Shown piece by piece: positions 36,880 through 48,327 of a stretch of DNA of 64,000 nucleotides. Within the stretch, counting starts at the first letter, position 1. Each line of letters starts with the position of its first letter. The stretch comes from Loxodes magnus (taxonomy: Eukaryota > Ciliophora > Karyorelictea > Loxodida > Loxodidae). Under the pieces are notes generated by a model. That model was not told the DNA's origin. It worked only from the letters and a program-made list of their open reading frames with translations, and did no database searches. Position numbers and translations under genes: made by a program. The stretch is from the NCBI GenBank assembly GCA_946699065.1, contig CAMPDV010000539.1, positions 177,893 to 241,892 on the forward strand, read 5' to 3'.

Positions 36880-37411
36880 AGTTTTAAGCTTGATAATTGA
36901 AGCCTCATAGGATAAATTTAAAGCTTAGATAAAATATGAGTAGATATAGTTAAATTTACCTCTTAGGGGATTAATAAAAGGAACTAGTTATAGTTCTAAA
37001 AAACTTAAAATAAGCAAACAGAAGGAACTATTTGGTGCTAAAACTAATTAAAAAAATAAGGGTAAAATTTAATATCATGCTGATTATGAAGATATCAACT
37101 AAGTTGAATTAAGAAGGAGTTAATTCTATTTAAATTTCCTTTCTGAAAGATTTTAAAACTAAGAAATTTTCTTTCGTATCCTAATTTTTAAGTTTTAGTA
37201 CAAACAAAGACAAAAGTATAAATTTAGTTGAACTTAAGCAATTGCATTTAGGAAGAAAAGTAGGGAGATTAATTAAAAGAATGATATTTTAGTCATTGAA
37301 GAATATAAAAGAAGACAAATATTAAAGTTAACAGAGGTAGTCATAAAAAATCAGAAAAGGAAGTGTAAATCATAGAAAATGTAGTCTGAAGTTTAGAAGA
37401 AAAAAGAATGA
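36880..37411 (+). CDS. hypothetical basic protein (5' end uncertain)
   Basis: Convincing frame reading KVLSLIIEASQDKFKAQ, LRGLIKGTSYSSKKLK, ADYEDINQVELRRSQFYL and EEYKRRQILKLTEVVIK, closed by TGA at 37409-37411. The start was not identified; a GTAAG-type intron near 36853-36881 may precede this exon. Lys/Arg-rich, possibly nucleic-acid associated, with no recognised domain. Confidence 0.5.
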
Positions 37412-38333
37412 TGCTAACATGCTAATTAAATAAATTAAATATAAATAACTTAAATAAACTTTATTAATTATAACTAAAAATTGTTAATACATTTAAACTA
37501 ATAAATATTTAATATTCTAAATGAAATTAAAGAAAGAGGATATATTCATTTAATTAGAACATTTAATTTGAGATTTAATTTATTTAGTTACTAAAAATCT
37601 TATTTTTCAGAAGTGGAAACTTAGCTATTTAATAATCTCAATTTTAGTACAGAGAAGAGACAACATTCATTTGAGAATTGATGAACTTTAATAAATCTAA
37701 AGAAATAGAGTAAGTGATCAAAATATCAAAAAGCAGAAGTTATAAATTATATATAATTTAGTAAAAAGCTTTAAATAAAAAACTAGAAATAAGAAAGTGG
37801 AAACTAGTCCTTTCTTTTAAAATTAAAGACTTTAAAAAATTTTAAAATAAAAGCCAAGTCACAATAAAAGTATATATGTTTCTAAAATAAAATAATAAAG
37901 GCTTAATCAAAAATATATATATAATGAATATTCAGTTTTATCCTATTAAATAAAGATTTTAAGATTACTATTGTTATCTTAAAGCAAAGCTATGGATTGC
38001 TTTCTTTTATTAAAGCAGGGAGTATAAATTATCTAATTTTAAGAAAAATTGCATTAGAGAAAAGTTAATTTAAATCTAGCTTATTTAAGGGCTATATATT
38101 AAGTAAGTCATGGTAAAATAACTATTTGATTGCATTTATCTATTTATTTCACTTAAGATTACCTTTATAACATTACTATTAACCATTTATTAAATATTCT
38201 AAAATTATTCTAAGGAGGAATAATGATGATCTGTTATATTCTAGTGCCCTATGATTCGAATTTCATAACTTTAATTTAATAACTCACTGCTTAGAAACAA
38301 TTTAAGAGTATTGGAAGTATTTAAATAATAAGA

Positions 38334-38404
38334 GGCTCTATGGTGTAAGGGTAGCACGTGGGCCTACGGAGCCCAAAATTGGGGTTCAAATCCCTGTAAA
38401 GTCG
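38334..38404 (+). tRNA. tRNA-Arg(ACG), acceptor with one mismatch
   Basis: 71 nt. Anticodon stem TGGGC/GCCCA encloses loop CTACGGA with anticodon ACG (38366-38368). T-arm GGGGTTCAAATCCC, and a T-run follows. The acceptor GGCTCTA against TAAAGTC contains one C-A mismatch, whereas the anticodon-armless relatives at 42241 and 62988 pair perfectly there. Either functional with a mismatch or a decaying copy. Confidence 0.75.
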
Positions 38405-38988
38405 CTTTTTTAACATTTTAATAGAGTAATTTTATTTTCTATAGCATAGAGCGTTTATAATAAATATGAAGCTTTTTTAAATTAATTTTAGCACTAAATT
38501 AACGTAAACTTTATAGAATCATGCATCAAATAATAAAGTTCATCTGATTTCATAAATAGCAGTTTATTAAGCGTAAAAATATTCTCGCTGATACCATAAA
38601 TCTATTTTTATAATTAAGGCGACTTAAAGCATTATCATTTCTAAAACTTGGATTGTGACATATAGGAGCGAAGTTTCCACTGAATAATAACTAATTTAAT
38701 ATTTTTACAATTTAGTTTAAAGAAATTTGCAATGAGATTTTTCTGAATTCTTTATAGCAAAATGATCCTAGAAAATTAAATACACTTCTTAACTTCGAAA
38801 TTGCTTTAATAAAGCTTTCTATTACTTTCATAAAAAACATTCTAGAATAAAAAGAATGTGAGAAATATTTTTAGTTAGAAATACTTATTGACTTAATGTC
38901 CTTAGGACAAAGAAGTACGACTCTCTTTTTATTTAAATGAGTACTCTGGTATTTAAGCTAACCTCTTCTAGTGCTTCTCATATAATTT

Positions 38989-39327
38989 ATGTAATATGAC
39001 ATTTCTAATATCTTTGATTTGTTTAATGATCTTTACTTTAATTTTTAAAAGCTAATCCAATTAAAGTCTTTGATTGTAAAATATGATGATAATTATAGTT
39101 ATGAGTTAGAAGCTTTTACTGCAATTTAATTATTGTAGCTAGTTAGGTAGGAAGAGGATTGAAGGCTTTACTTAAAGAAATTCCCTATTATTTAATTTTA
39201 TAAAACTATAGATCATTAGAATTTCATTGATCTTCATAAGAAGTTAAAGTACTTAAGCAATATTATTAATGTTTAATCACAAGCTTAAATCTAGACACTT
39301 TCTTAGAATATAAGTTTTAAGAAATGA
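38989..39327 (+). CDS. hypothetical 112-aa protein
   Basis: Frame from ATG 38989 to TGA 39325-39327, reading MQYDISNIFDLFNDLYF, LIVKYDDNYSYELEAF and FIDLHKKLKYLSNIINV. Good composition, no domain recognised. It is followed 160 bp downstream, in the same direction, by the membrane-protein gene at 39487. The two could also be exons of one gene. Confidence 0.5.
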
Positions 39328-39486
39328 TTTTACCTTTTGCTTATACCTTGGGAAGTAATGAGACTATTAAAAATAATATATAAACTTACCTTTTAAAGTT
39401 ATGCTTGATAAGCATTGCTTTAGTCTGCTTATATAAAGAGGGGAATTTCTATTTTATTTAAATTTCTTTACTTTTAAATTTTAAAA

Positions 39487-39891
39487 ATGAATAAGCTAAA
39501 TGAGTCTGAAGAAAAGTCAGATAAAAATTCATAATCTAATATATCTTAAGAAAGAAAAGACGCTATAAAGCCTTAGTGCTTATAGATGGAGACAGATCCT
39601 TATATGTCTGCTAGGCAAGAAAAATTATAGAAGGTGTGAAATAGTTTACATACTGAAAATAAAAATCTAGATATAGAAATTGCTAAAATAATGGAATAGA
39701 CCAAACTTGAATTAGGAGATTAGAAAATATTAGATGAAGAGTAAGAGCAAGAGCAAGATATTCCTTTAATTGTGAAACTTTGCTGATTGATCTTCATCAC
39801 ATTCTGCCTTTTAGGACTTTGTGTGGGATTTTATTTTTGGATTTCTCAAGATGATGAAAATAAAGAAGTGGAGATAGACAAAGATAACTGA
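39487..39891 (+). CDS. small single-pass membrane protein
   Basis: 134 aa, ATG 39487 to TGA 39889-39891. The acidic, Gln/Glu-rich N-terminal part (KLNESEEKSDKNSQ; EEQEQEQDIPLIVK) is followed by one strong hydrophobic segment (LIFITFCLLGLCVGFYFW) and an acidic tail. This topology resembles a tail-anchored or type II membrane protein. Family unknown. The final TGA could be read as Trp, but sequence beyond it loses protein character. Confidence 0.6.
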
Positions 39892-40158
39892 GATATTCTT
39901 AGGTAAATGTATAATGTTAATTAATTTCTCTTTAATGCTTTATATCAAAACTATTTGTATATCACACTTAATAAAATAAAAAAGATTAATTTTAATTTTA
40001 AAACCTTACTATAAAAACTTCTAAGGAAACTTTTAGTTAAAAATAAATCTAACTATTGATATATAAGAAATTAAAGGCCTCATAAATATGAAATGCATAA
40101 AATGTGCTGACTTTTATACCGGTATAAGTTATTAAATCTACAAAGTTCTTAAAATAAA

Positions 40159-40803
40159 TCAAAAGTTGAATTTAGCACTTTAAATAACTTCTTTATTTTA
40201 AGAAGATTTAGCTTTCTAGGTAAATATAAAAGAGTATTAATAGAGTTTTAAAAGAGATTGAAGAACACTTGGAATTAAAGAATAAATGTTTGATACTGTA
40301 AGATTAACTTATTAAATAAAAGTATCTCCTTATTTATTTTACTTGAAAGATTCAGATTCATTAAAATTATTTTTAGTCGCAAATATTTGTATTGTGAACT
40401 TGATTTCATCAACTTTGATATTTTCAAAGTTAGAAAATCTTTTTCATAGTAACTTTAATACTAAAATACTTAATAACTTTTTAATATCTAGCAAAGTTTA
40501 ATCTCTACTTTTATTGATTAATTTCGATTTTTATTTTGCTTAGTTAGAAAAAATCTGATTTTTATCTAATTTTAAATTTATGTCTTTATAGTAGATCTAG
40601 GTTCATATTTGTGATATATAATATTAAATATATCTTTAAAATTGCTTTATCCAGTATATTGTAAAAGCCTGCTTTTCAACTTTCTAATTATCTAATTTTT
40701 TTAATATTCTATCATTATCAAATCCCTATTCTTATCATTCTTTTATAGGATTTCTAAAAATTAATGCTTTAATTGTTGTCTAAAGCAATGAATAATCTGA
40801 CAT
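40159..40803 (-). CDS. hypothetical 214-aa protein
   Basis: Uninterrupted 215-codon frame from ATG 40801-40803 to TGA 40159-40161. It reads MSDYSLLQTTIKALIF, LKKLDNQKVEKQAFTIYW, TLLDIKKLLSILVLKLLW and NIYSLIPSVLQSLLKLY. Four in-frame TGA are read as Trp. No domain recognised; amphipathic helices are likely. Confidence 0.6.
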
Positions 40804-41208
40804 AATTTTATCTTTATCTTAGCGAAATTATTTTGATTTAATCTAATATCTAAACGAATGCATGCAAGCATAGAATAAAATTATTTATAATTGACTTCGA
40901 AATTTATTTTTTATGTTTTAATTCTAATTTCTTTAGACTTCATTAGTCTTTTCCTTCTCTTTTATTTCATAAAATTCTTTCTATTTTAATTAATAATTGT
41001 ATTATTAAGTATTTAATTGGCATCATTTATTTAGATAGAAGGATTATTATACTTTTATTAGAAAATTAGCTATTATATTTAAGAACTTATTGATAATAAA
41101 ATAATTATCGAATTTATACTCTAAAAAATACGCTTTTTTCTAATTCCAATTTCCCTATATGTAGCTTTCTTAAATCTTTTTAGCAAAATAAAAGTAAAAT
41201 CTAAAAAT

Positions 41209-41688
41209 ATGAAAAACTATTATATCTCACTTATTTTGTATTGCTTTGATTCTCTCAAATATCATAATTTTAAAGTTGTAATATTTTAGAATTAAAAAAT
41301 TACTAAAATCTCTTATTTACCCAATAAACTAAACTCAAGAATGCTTTTCTATTTTGAAAATTATAATACCAAAACTATTTTAACTCTATGCATTACTATA
41401 TATATGTTTTAATATCATAATTATTAGACAATATAGTTTCTTTATTAATAGTTTAAAAATCATGAAAGCTATTAAATAATTATATTGTAGCAGCTAAAAA
41501 ATAAATGGATATGAATGATCAAGTTGCAAATATAGTATTTGAAGGCTGAAATAGTCCAATAGCTTATTATTTTTTCCAGGATAAAACTTCTAAAACTATC
41601 TTAAATGATAAATAAGTTTCATTATTGTCATGAAAGGCTTTATTTATCTTGTAATGATTTAAATATTAGGCTTCAATTATTAAAATGA
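41209..41688 (+). CDS. possible small protein gene, frame ambiguous
   Basis: One frame (ATG 41209 to TGA 41686) is open for 159 codons, but within it an alternative frame from the ATG at 41508 reads MDMNDQVANIVFEGWN and YYFFQDKT, and this stretch of about 85 nt is identical in the inverted copy near 63780. The local conservation suggests that the shorter frame is the coding one. I cannot decide between the two. Confidence 0.3.
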
Positions 41689-42016
41689 AATAGCACTAAT
41701 AAATTAATTTTAAAGGATAAAAGTTGATTATTAAGATTCACATAATGAGGTATGTATTTTAAAGCTAGAAACTTAATAAATTTTTTCAATAATATAAGCT
41801 TAAAATAAATATTTTCAAAAAGATTTATTTTTTATATGAAATTGGCTAGAACAAAAGTTTCTTTATCATGATGTGAAAAAATAAAGCAAATATTAAATTT
41901 TTTAATTTGATCATACTAATAAATAAAAATATACTCTTTACCATATTTTTTGAATATACTTATTATATTCAATTTATTCATTTAACTATAAAAACTATTC
42001 TACCCAATACTTGTAA

Positions 42017-42100
42017 GCATGTGTGGCCGAGCGGTCCAAGGCGCTAGACTCAAGTTCTAGTGGGAGAAATCCCGCGTGAGTTCAAATCTCACCGCATGCA
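42017..42100 (+). tRNA. tRNA-Leu(CAA)
   Basis: 84 nt. Acceptor GCATGTG/CGCATGC, anticodon loop CTCAAGT (anticodon CAA), long variable arm, T-arm TGAGTTCAAATCTCA, T-run after the 3' end. Same sequence as the copy at 27342. Confidence 0.93.
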
Positions 42101-42240
42101 TTTTTAAATAATTTTTAATTTAAATTAAAATATTTAGACCTAATAGCATTATATTAGACTATTTTATGCTAATAAACTAACGAAAACATTTTTATAAGTT
42201 TATAATCTAAAAATTTATTTTTCAAACTTACAAAAAAAAG

Positions 42241-42302
42241 CGACTCTACAGGGATTTGAACCCCAATTTTGGGCTCAACTGCTACCCTTACACCATAGAG
42301 CC
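42241..42302 (-). pseudogene. tRNA-Arg-like relic lacking the anticodon arm
   Basis: 62 nt with a perfectly paired 7-bp acceptor (GGCTCTA/TAGAGTC, one G-U), intact T-arm and downstream T-run, but no anticodon stem-loop: the D-arm half GTAGCA is followed directly by GTTGAGCCC. Shares the deletion with 7176 and 62988. Confidence 0.65.
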
Positions 42303-42363
42303 TCTTATTATTTATCTACTTAATATACTCTTAACTTATTTAGAAAATACATTAGATATAAAA

Positions 42364-42447
42364 TGGCAGCTGTGGGATTCGAACCCACGCGCACTAGTGT
42401 GCAACAGATCTTAAGTCTGTCTCCTTAACCGACTCGGACAAACTGCC
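42364..42447 (-). tRNA. tRNA-Leu(UAA)
   Basis: 84 nt, identical to the gene at 7299. Anticodon loop CTTAAGA, long variable arm, paired acceptor GGCAGTT/AGCTGCC. Confidence 0.93.
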
Positions 42448-43003
42448 TTAGATTTACTCTTACTGACTTATTATAAACAACTATAACCTTTAGTTTAATT
42501 ATTATAAATAGACTAAATAGCTTTGTTCCTTATTTCTAAATAAGCAAGGACTTTTAAAATAAAATAGGTTTTATCTATTTTAGTTATAAACTTAATAAAC
42601 TAAATGTTTATATTTTTAAATATCTTCTATTTATTAATAGGAATAACTATAACTGTTAATCTTAACTAAATATTGAATTAATATAAGTTTCTAACTAACT
42701 ACTTGATAAATAATAATTTCTAGGTTTATCTTTTTAAATAATAGTGAATGATATTTGTTTAGTTGATTTAATCTAATTGTTCATATTCTTTCAAAATAAA
42801 TGATTATATATTAGTTTGATTATTAGCTAAATTATCTAAACCATTGTATTAAAGCTAAATAATTTCTATATACTCTTTTTATTCCTTGTATTACTGCAAA
42901 GCTTAGTTGTAAGCATTATAGTAATATATTTAATTATCTCTTTTAACTTGATATTTCATTAATTCTTTTATTTCTACATAAGGATTCTAAAATTTATTAT
43001 TAA

Positions 43004-44098
43004 ATGCAGATTAATTACTAGTAGTACCCTTCCTTTTCAATTATTACCATTGGATATCATGGATCTGCCAAAAGTACTCTTCTCAACTGCTTATCCTTAG
43101 GATCTCATTAAGATCACGAAAAACTCTTTATAGAAAACGAAGGATTTGACAGTAAAGCAAGTGGTTTATCTAATGTAATAAGCAACTGAAAAAGAAGAAA
43201 AGAAGCTCCTTTAATTTAGTTTATTGATACTCCTGGATTTAGTGGTATTGAAGAAAATGATAAAGAAGTAATAACTTAAATTAGTAATTGCTTAAGCTAA
43301 CTTAATGAGGGAATAAGCATCGTACTTTTATGTATTTCAGCAGAGAGAGAAAATATACCTTAAAACTTTAGTTGAAACATGATACAGTTAGAAGAAGTTT
43401 TAAATAGATGTAACATCAAATATGTAAAAGTATGCTTCACTAAAATGGACATGCTTTCTTAATAAGAAAGCTATAACATTTTTTAGACTCTTGTCTAATA
43501 AATGTTCACAACTATTTAGTAAATTATGAGTGTAAAAGTTAGCTAAAAAATAATATTTTATAAGCATAAATTAGAAGATGATGGACTAGATTAATTGCTA
43601 TAAGAAATGCTAGGATATTAGGAACAAAACTAAGTCATTACAAGCGTTAACATCTAAACATAGCAAGCATCATAATTGTCTAACTTATATGAGTAAAACT
43701 AAAATTAGACAGTGGAGTTACAACAAAGTTATAGCACTAATTCGTAAGAAGAAAGTAAAGAATATTTAGATTTGAAAGCATAAATGAAAGAACTATTTGA
43801 TATGTAGAGTAAATTGACAGCAGACTATGTTAAAGAAATACAATAATTGCCACTAACTATTACTTAGGAATAATTTAAATAAAGAGTAGAAAAGTTTTAG
43901 CAAGAAAACTAATAAATTAAGATGTAGCAAATTAGACTGATTGAGAAAATACAAAATGAGGATTCTTAGTAATTAGAAGATATGTTTTAGAGGTATAAAT
44001 GATTATAGGAATAAGAAATGCAACTTTACAAATAGCTAGAAGAGTAAAGTAAAGAATTTTCTTAAATCTAGCATACAAATAGTGGTAATTATGAGTGA
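43004..44098 (+). CDS. AIG1/GIMAP-type GTPase, copy A
   Basis: 364 aa, TGA at 44096-44098. The N-terminal G domain has G1 GYHGSAKST (17-25), G3 DTPG (75-78) and G4 TKMD (146-149), with the AIG1-like spacing and the phrase FIDTPGFSG. The C-terminal 170 residues are Gln/Glu-rich and probably coiled coil (LDLKAQMKELFDMQSKL). TAA and TAG supply many Gln codons. AIG1/GIMAP proteins are septin-like GTPases, often membrane linked; no membrane segment is seen here. An almost identical gene of equal length lies at 61193 on the other strand, and a P-loop-less copy at 25380. Confidence 0.85.
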
Positions 44099-44200
44099 GA
44101 TTAAAAGAAATAAACATAGATACTCTAAATTATTTTAAGTGATTTTAATAAAAATAAAGCTAATACTTTATGAATTAAATTTAATTATTTTAAAGTTATA

Positions 44201-44697
44201 AATAAATAAATAAATTTGATTATAGAGCGCGTAACACTCTCATTGATGCGCAGCTCTTTAAAAAAAATGTTTCATACTGACAAGAATGTTTGTTACTGAT
44301 AAAATTATCAGATACTGATAAATCTTGTTCAATACTGGTATAATTATTCAGTACCGATAAAAATGTTCAATACTGATATAATTTTAGAATACTCGTAATC
44401 TTTAATACTTGTTGGAGGTCCAATGACATGGCAGGATTTTGTCTCATTGCATCACCAAAGCAGAGGACAACATGTATCAATTATGGCACTTAAATTCCCC
44501 ACCTCTGATGAAGCTCGCAAAAATAATTTCCTTTTATTTCCAGAATTACAAACTGAAATAAGCAAGTGCCGAAGGTCAAATTAACAGATGTCTCGAGGCC
44601 AAGCCAAAGCAGAGGAAGACATAAAATCGATTATGGGTACTTAATTTTCCCAACCTCTTATGAAGATGTCCCTTGTTATTCACCTTCAAACAACTAT
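44201..44697 (-). mobile_element. SINE-like element, copy 3
   Basis: Reverse-oriented full copy with a (TTTA)n tail at the left (44201-44215), terminal hairpin AGAGCGCGT, tandem units and two CAGAGG modules. The right arm of the inverted repeat shows the empty site (AGTTATAATAATTATT near 61090), so insertion followed the duplication. A short target duplication around TTATAA is likely. Confidence 0.7.
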
Positions 44698-45812
44698 GGG
44701 GGTTTTTAAAAATATATAATAATTATTCTATTTTTTAATTGATAAACTAGTTAAATTAAAATTAATCTCATTCTTTCATAAATGTAAGCTAATAGTTAAA
44801 ATTAAATAAAGAAAGAAATTAATAAAAAGCTTAATACTTACAAATTTATAATATTAAGCAAAAACTGGCAACTTTGCTATAAAAAATTTTAAAAACAAAC
44901 CTAGAAGATGATCCACTGATTTCCATATACTGTAACTCCTTTTAATTAAATTTTTTTTATTTTAGAATATAATAATTTGTAATTTAACTCACTTATTTAA
45001 TATATTAATAAATAAAATAAATTAAGCATATTTAATGGTAATAAAATAATTTTTGATTAATGAGAAATAAACTAAAGAGATTTATAGCTAAAAGCTATTT
45101 TACTTTTTCAGTAAACTTTAACTTTAGCTATTGAATTTTAATTAAGAAATAGAGTATATAACTTGTAATAAGTATTAGTAAAATGAAAATATAAGAATAT
45201 TTAGTAAATTTTATATCAAGCATAACCTAAAAATATCTAATAGGAATATTAAAAACATTAAAATTATTCATCAGCTATACAATTATTAAACTAATTTTAA
45301 AAAAATAGATATATATCAGCATCTTTTTATAAAACTAATTAAATTTAAAATCTAAAATTTTTGCTAAATCTTTACTAAATTTTAAATATTTTTAACATTT
45401 TCTCTAAATATCAAATCTAAAAGGTAAATTTAGAATATTATGAAATAAATTTTTGAGTGTTATTTCAGAAAAAAATAATAAAAAATATTTATAAGCAAAC
45501 TATTTTCAATTTATTAATATTAACTACTAGATCATTTTTATAAGTTAATTAATAGAAAATCTTAAAATTATAAAAAATTAATTAAGTTTTAACTATTTTA
45601 TCTAAATTATAAAATAATTTATTTAATAATTTATTTTTACCTTTAAAGTACAAATTTAGATCATCTTTAAAAAAATAAAGAAAAATAAAAATAAAAAGAG
45701 ACATTTGTTTAATCTTAACGAAAAACTAAAAATTATATAATTTATTAAATTTCTCCTTTTTACTATATTTTAACTTTTTAATTGATTTTTTATAGTAAAA
45801 ATTTAATATAAT

Positions 45813-46033
45813 CTTGGACCTCCAACAAGTATTAAAGATACGAGTATTCTGAAATTATATCAATATTGAACATTTTTATCAGTACTGAATAATTATACCA
45901 GTACTGAATAAGGTTTATCAGTATCTGATAATTTTATCAGTAAAAAACATTCTTGTCAATATGAAACATTTTTTTAAAGAGCTGCGCACCAATGAGAGTG
46001 TTACGCGCTCTATAATCAAATTTATTTATTTAT
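45813..46033 (+). mobile_element. SINE-like element, copy 4, 5'-truncated
   Basis: Starts at the internal phrase CTTGGACCTCC and keeps the tandem units, the AGAGCTGCGC...GCGCTCT hairpin and a TTTA tail. Copy 2 of the duplication near 16535-16560 preserves the uninterrupted site. 5' truncation with an intact tail is typical of target-primed reverse transcription. Confidence 0.7.
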
Positions 46034-47389
46034 AAATTTTTGCTTTTATTTAGTTATTTTATAAATAATAATCTTTTTAAAAATTTCAAATGCATTAATT
46101 TTTATTTCTATTTAAAATGTTTTAGTTTTTGCATATTTAATGAAACAATTTCTATTTTATTCTTAAATCACTTAGAACTTATTTAATTTGTATAAAACAT
46201 TTGGGTTTTTAAAGCAAATAAATATTTTTTATTTATCATATTGGTCTTCACTAGACAGTATGATAGCTTTATTATTATTAAGCTATTATATTAGTAATAA
46301 GTATATAATGTATAAGCAAGGTTTATATAATCAGCTTTATTCTTATATTAAATTATTTAAAACTAAGTATGTTTCATTATTGTATTATGAAAGCTTTTAA
46401 ATTAAATAATTACCTTCATAAATAGCTTAAAGTTAAATATACTTCTATATAAATTTAAGTTAACTAAGTAATAAGGATATTACAACTAAGCTTTAATTAA
46501 ATGATATAGCTATATAAATTAAATTTAAAGTATGCTATTAATCCACTAAAAATCATTAAATTAAGCCTCTTTTATTAAGTAGCTAAGAACTTATATCTCA
46601 CAGTATTTTTATTAGCTTAATTCAGAGCTATTTGTGAAATAATTTAATTCCATTATAAAATATTGGATACAGCTTTATAATAATTAATTACATTTAGATT
46701 TAAAAGAAAGAGTAGGAAAATAATAGAATTATTCTAGCAACAAAAGTTATATGCTTCTATCAAGAACTAAGTAATCAGATTGAATCTACAAACAAATTTG
46801 AGATTTAAAGTAAATAAAAATATAAAATTATAAGATTTAAAATAAAGCAGAGCTTTTATAATAGGAGATATAATTCTAAAATATCTAGGAAAAACTTAAA
46901 TTTCATAAGAAAAATGAATGTAAATAAATAAAAAGCACAGCTAAAATAATCTAAAATAGAAATTTATAAATAAAGCAATACTTTTACATAATGTTTAAAT
47001 AATAATAAATTAGTAATATTTTAAATAGATAAGCTTACCTTGGTAAATCATAAAAGAGATAAATTAAATGGCTTAAGTATTTCAAAATTAAATTACCAGC
47101 ATCAAACAATGTTTCACTTCCCACTCTAAGTAAAAATTTAATTAATTAATTAAAAATCATTTATAAAAGAGCATTTATTTCTTGTCTAATTATCTATTGA
47201 ATTTTCTATAAGAGTAAAAACGTAAAAAATTTATCTTTTTAAAAGTTTTTTAATTTGTTAATATCATAAAATGTATATTTAATATACTTTTATTATATTT
47301 AATACAAAGACGATTTGAGTGTAAGATTAAGAATCAACCTAGTAAATATTTAAGTGAGATCAACTAAAATTATATTTTTTTTAAAGGTT

Positions 47390-48327
47390 TATCAAAGAAC
47401 AAGTATACGCTTTTAATAATTTAAAAAGAGAAAAAGAAGAAAGCATAAAATAATCTTAAGATTTAAATTTATGGAAATTATTCTAATAAATATTTTTATT
47501 TTATTTTTAGTGTTAAACCAGAAAAATTTCGGAATGAAGATAAACCTGGTGATAGTTTTTAAAAATCTTTGAAATTTTATAGATAATTTCTGAATTTCAG
47601 AACAAGAATTTATTCAAAAAATAAACTTATGATGAGCTTTAAAGATTGTGAATAAGATAGAAAATTTAAGGAATAAATATAAAAGATTTAATAAGATCAA
47701 TTGACTGAACGAGGCAAATAAAGCTCATAAAATACTGGGTTAGATATCTCCACAAAGATAAAAAATGAAGAAAACAATTACCTAATAATTGGTAGAAAAG
47801 AGCAAAATTAGCTGTATGAATTTAATAATTAATAAATAAAGCTAAACAATTATGAGTATTCTAATAGTACTAGTTATTGTATTTTAGGAATTTGAATATT
47901 AATTTTAAATATTCTAATCTAAATAAAATTAACATTCATCTATTAGAACTTTAAACTTAGAAGGGATTATATACACATATGAATTGATAAATTTAGTGAT
48001 TTAAAGGAAGAAGCAAAATGAATTAAAAAACGAAGAAAATAAGTTATAAGCATAATCTAATAAAAATCTTAAATAAATAACTTAGATAAACTAGATTTAT
48101 TCACTAAAAAGTTTATTTTAATCAACCTTTTCTTTAAGAGTTTATAAATTTAAAACAAATTTAAAATTAAATTAAGTTCAAAATCAAATAACAATTAGTT
48201 TCTAAAATAAATGATCTAGTAATAGCAAGAAAATATAATAGATATAAAGCTTATCATTATTAAAGTAAATGATTCTATTATTATTTTAAATCAAAGCTAG
48301 GATAGTTTTTATTTCATTAAAACTTGA
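47390..48327 (+). CDS. hypothetical single-pass membrane protein
   Basis: One frame from about 47440 reads FYFIFSVKPEKFRNEDKPG, FKDCEQDRKFKEQIQKIQ, NEENNYLIIGRKEQNQLYEF, then a hydrophobic segment (YCILGIWILILNILIQIKL) and a basic tail, staying open to TGA 48325-48327. The 5' end is unclear; an intron near 47400-47425 may join it to upstream sequence. Copy 1 (3440-4450) is frameshifted and copy 2 lacks the segment. Function unknown. Confidence 0.5.

Larger units (their letters stand above)
41270..45540. repeat. left arm of second inverted repeat
   Basis: Reverse complement of about 60270-64000: same order of tRNA-Leu(CAA), truncated tRNA-Arg, tRNA-Leu(UAA) and GTPase gene. The arms differ by the SINE-like insertion at 44201-44697, which is absent on the right (near 61085). 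The right arm runs off the window, so the full length is unknown. Confidence 0.75.

Noticed and set aside
42364..42447. Possible suppressor tRNA for TAA
   Set aside because: The TAA in the loop is the anticodon, which reads UUA (Leu); the long variable arm confirms a leucine tRNA. No Gln or Trp suppressor tRNA was found in the window.
46188..46400. 70-codon standard-code ORF
   Set aside because: It lies in a duplicated AT-rich flank; the equivalent positions in the other two copies do not keep the frame.
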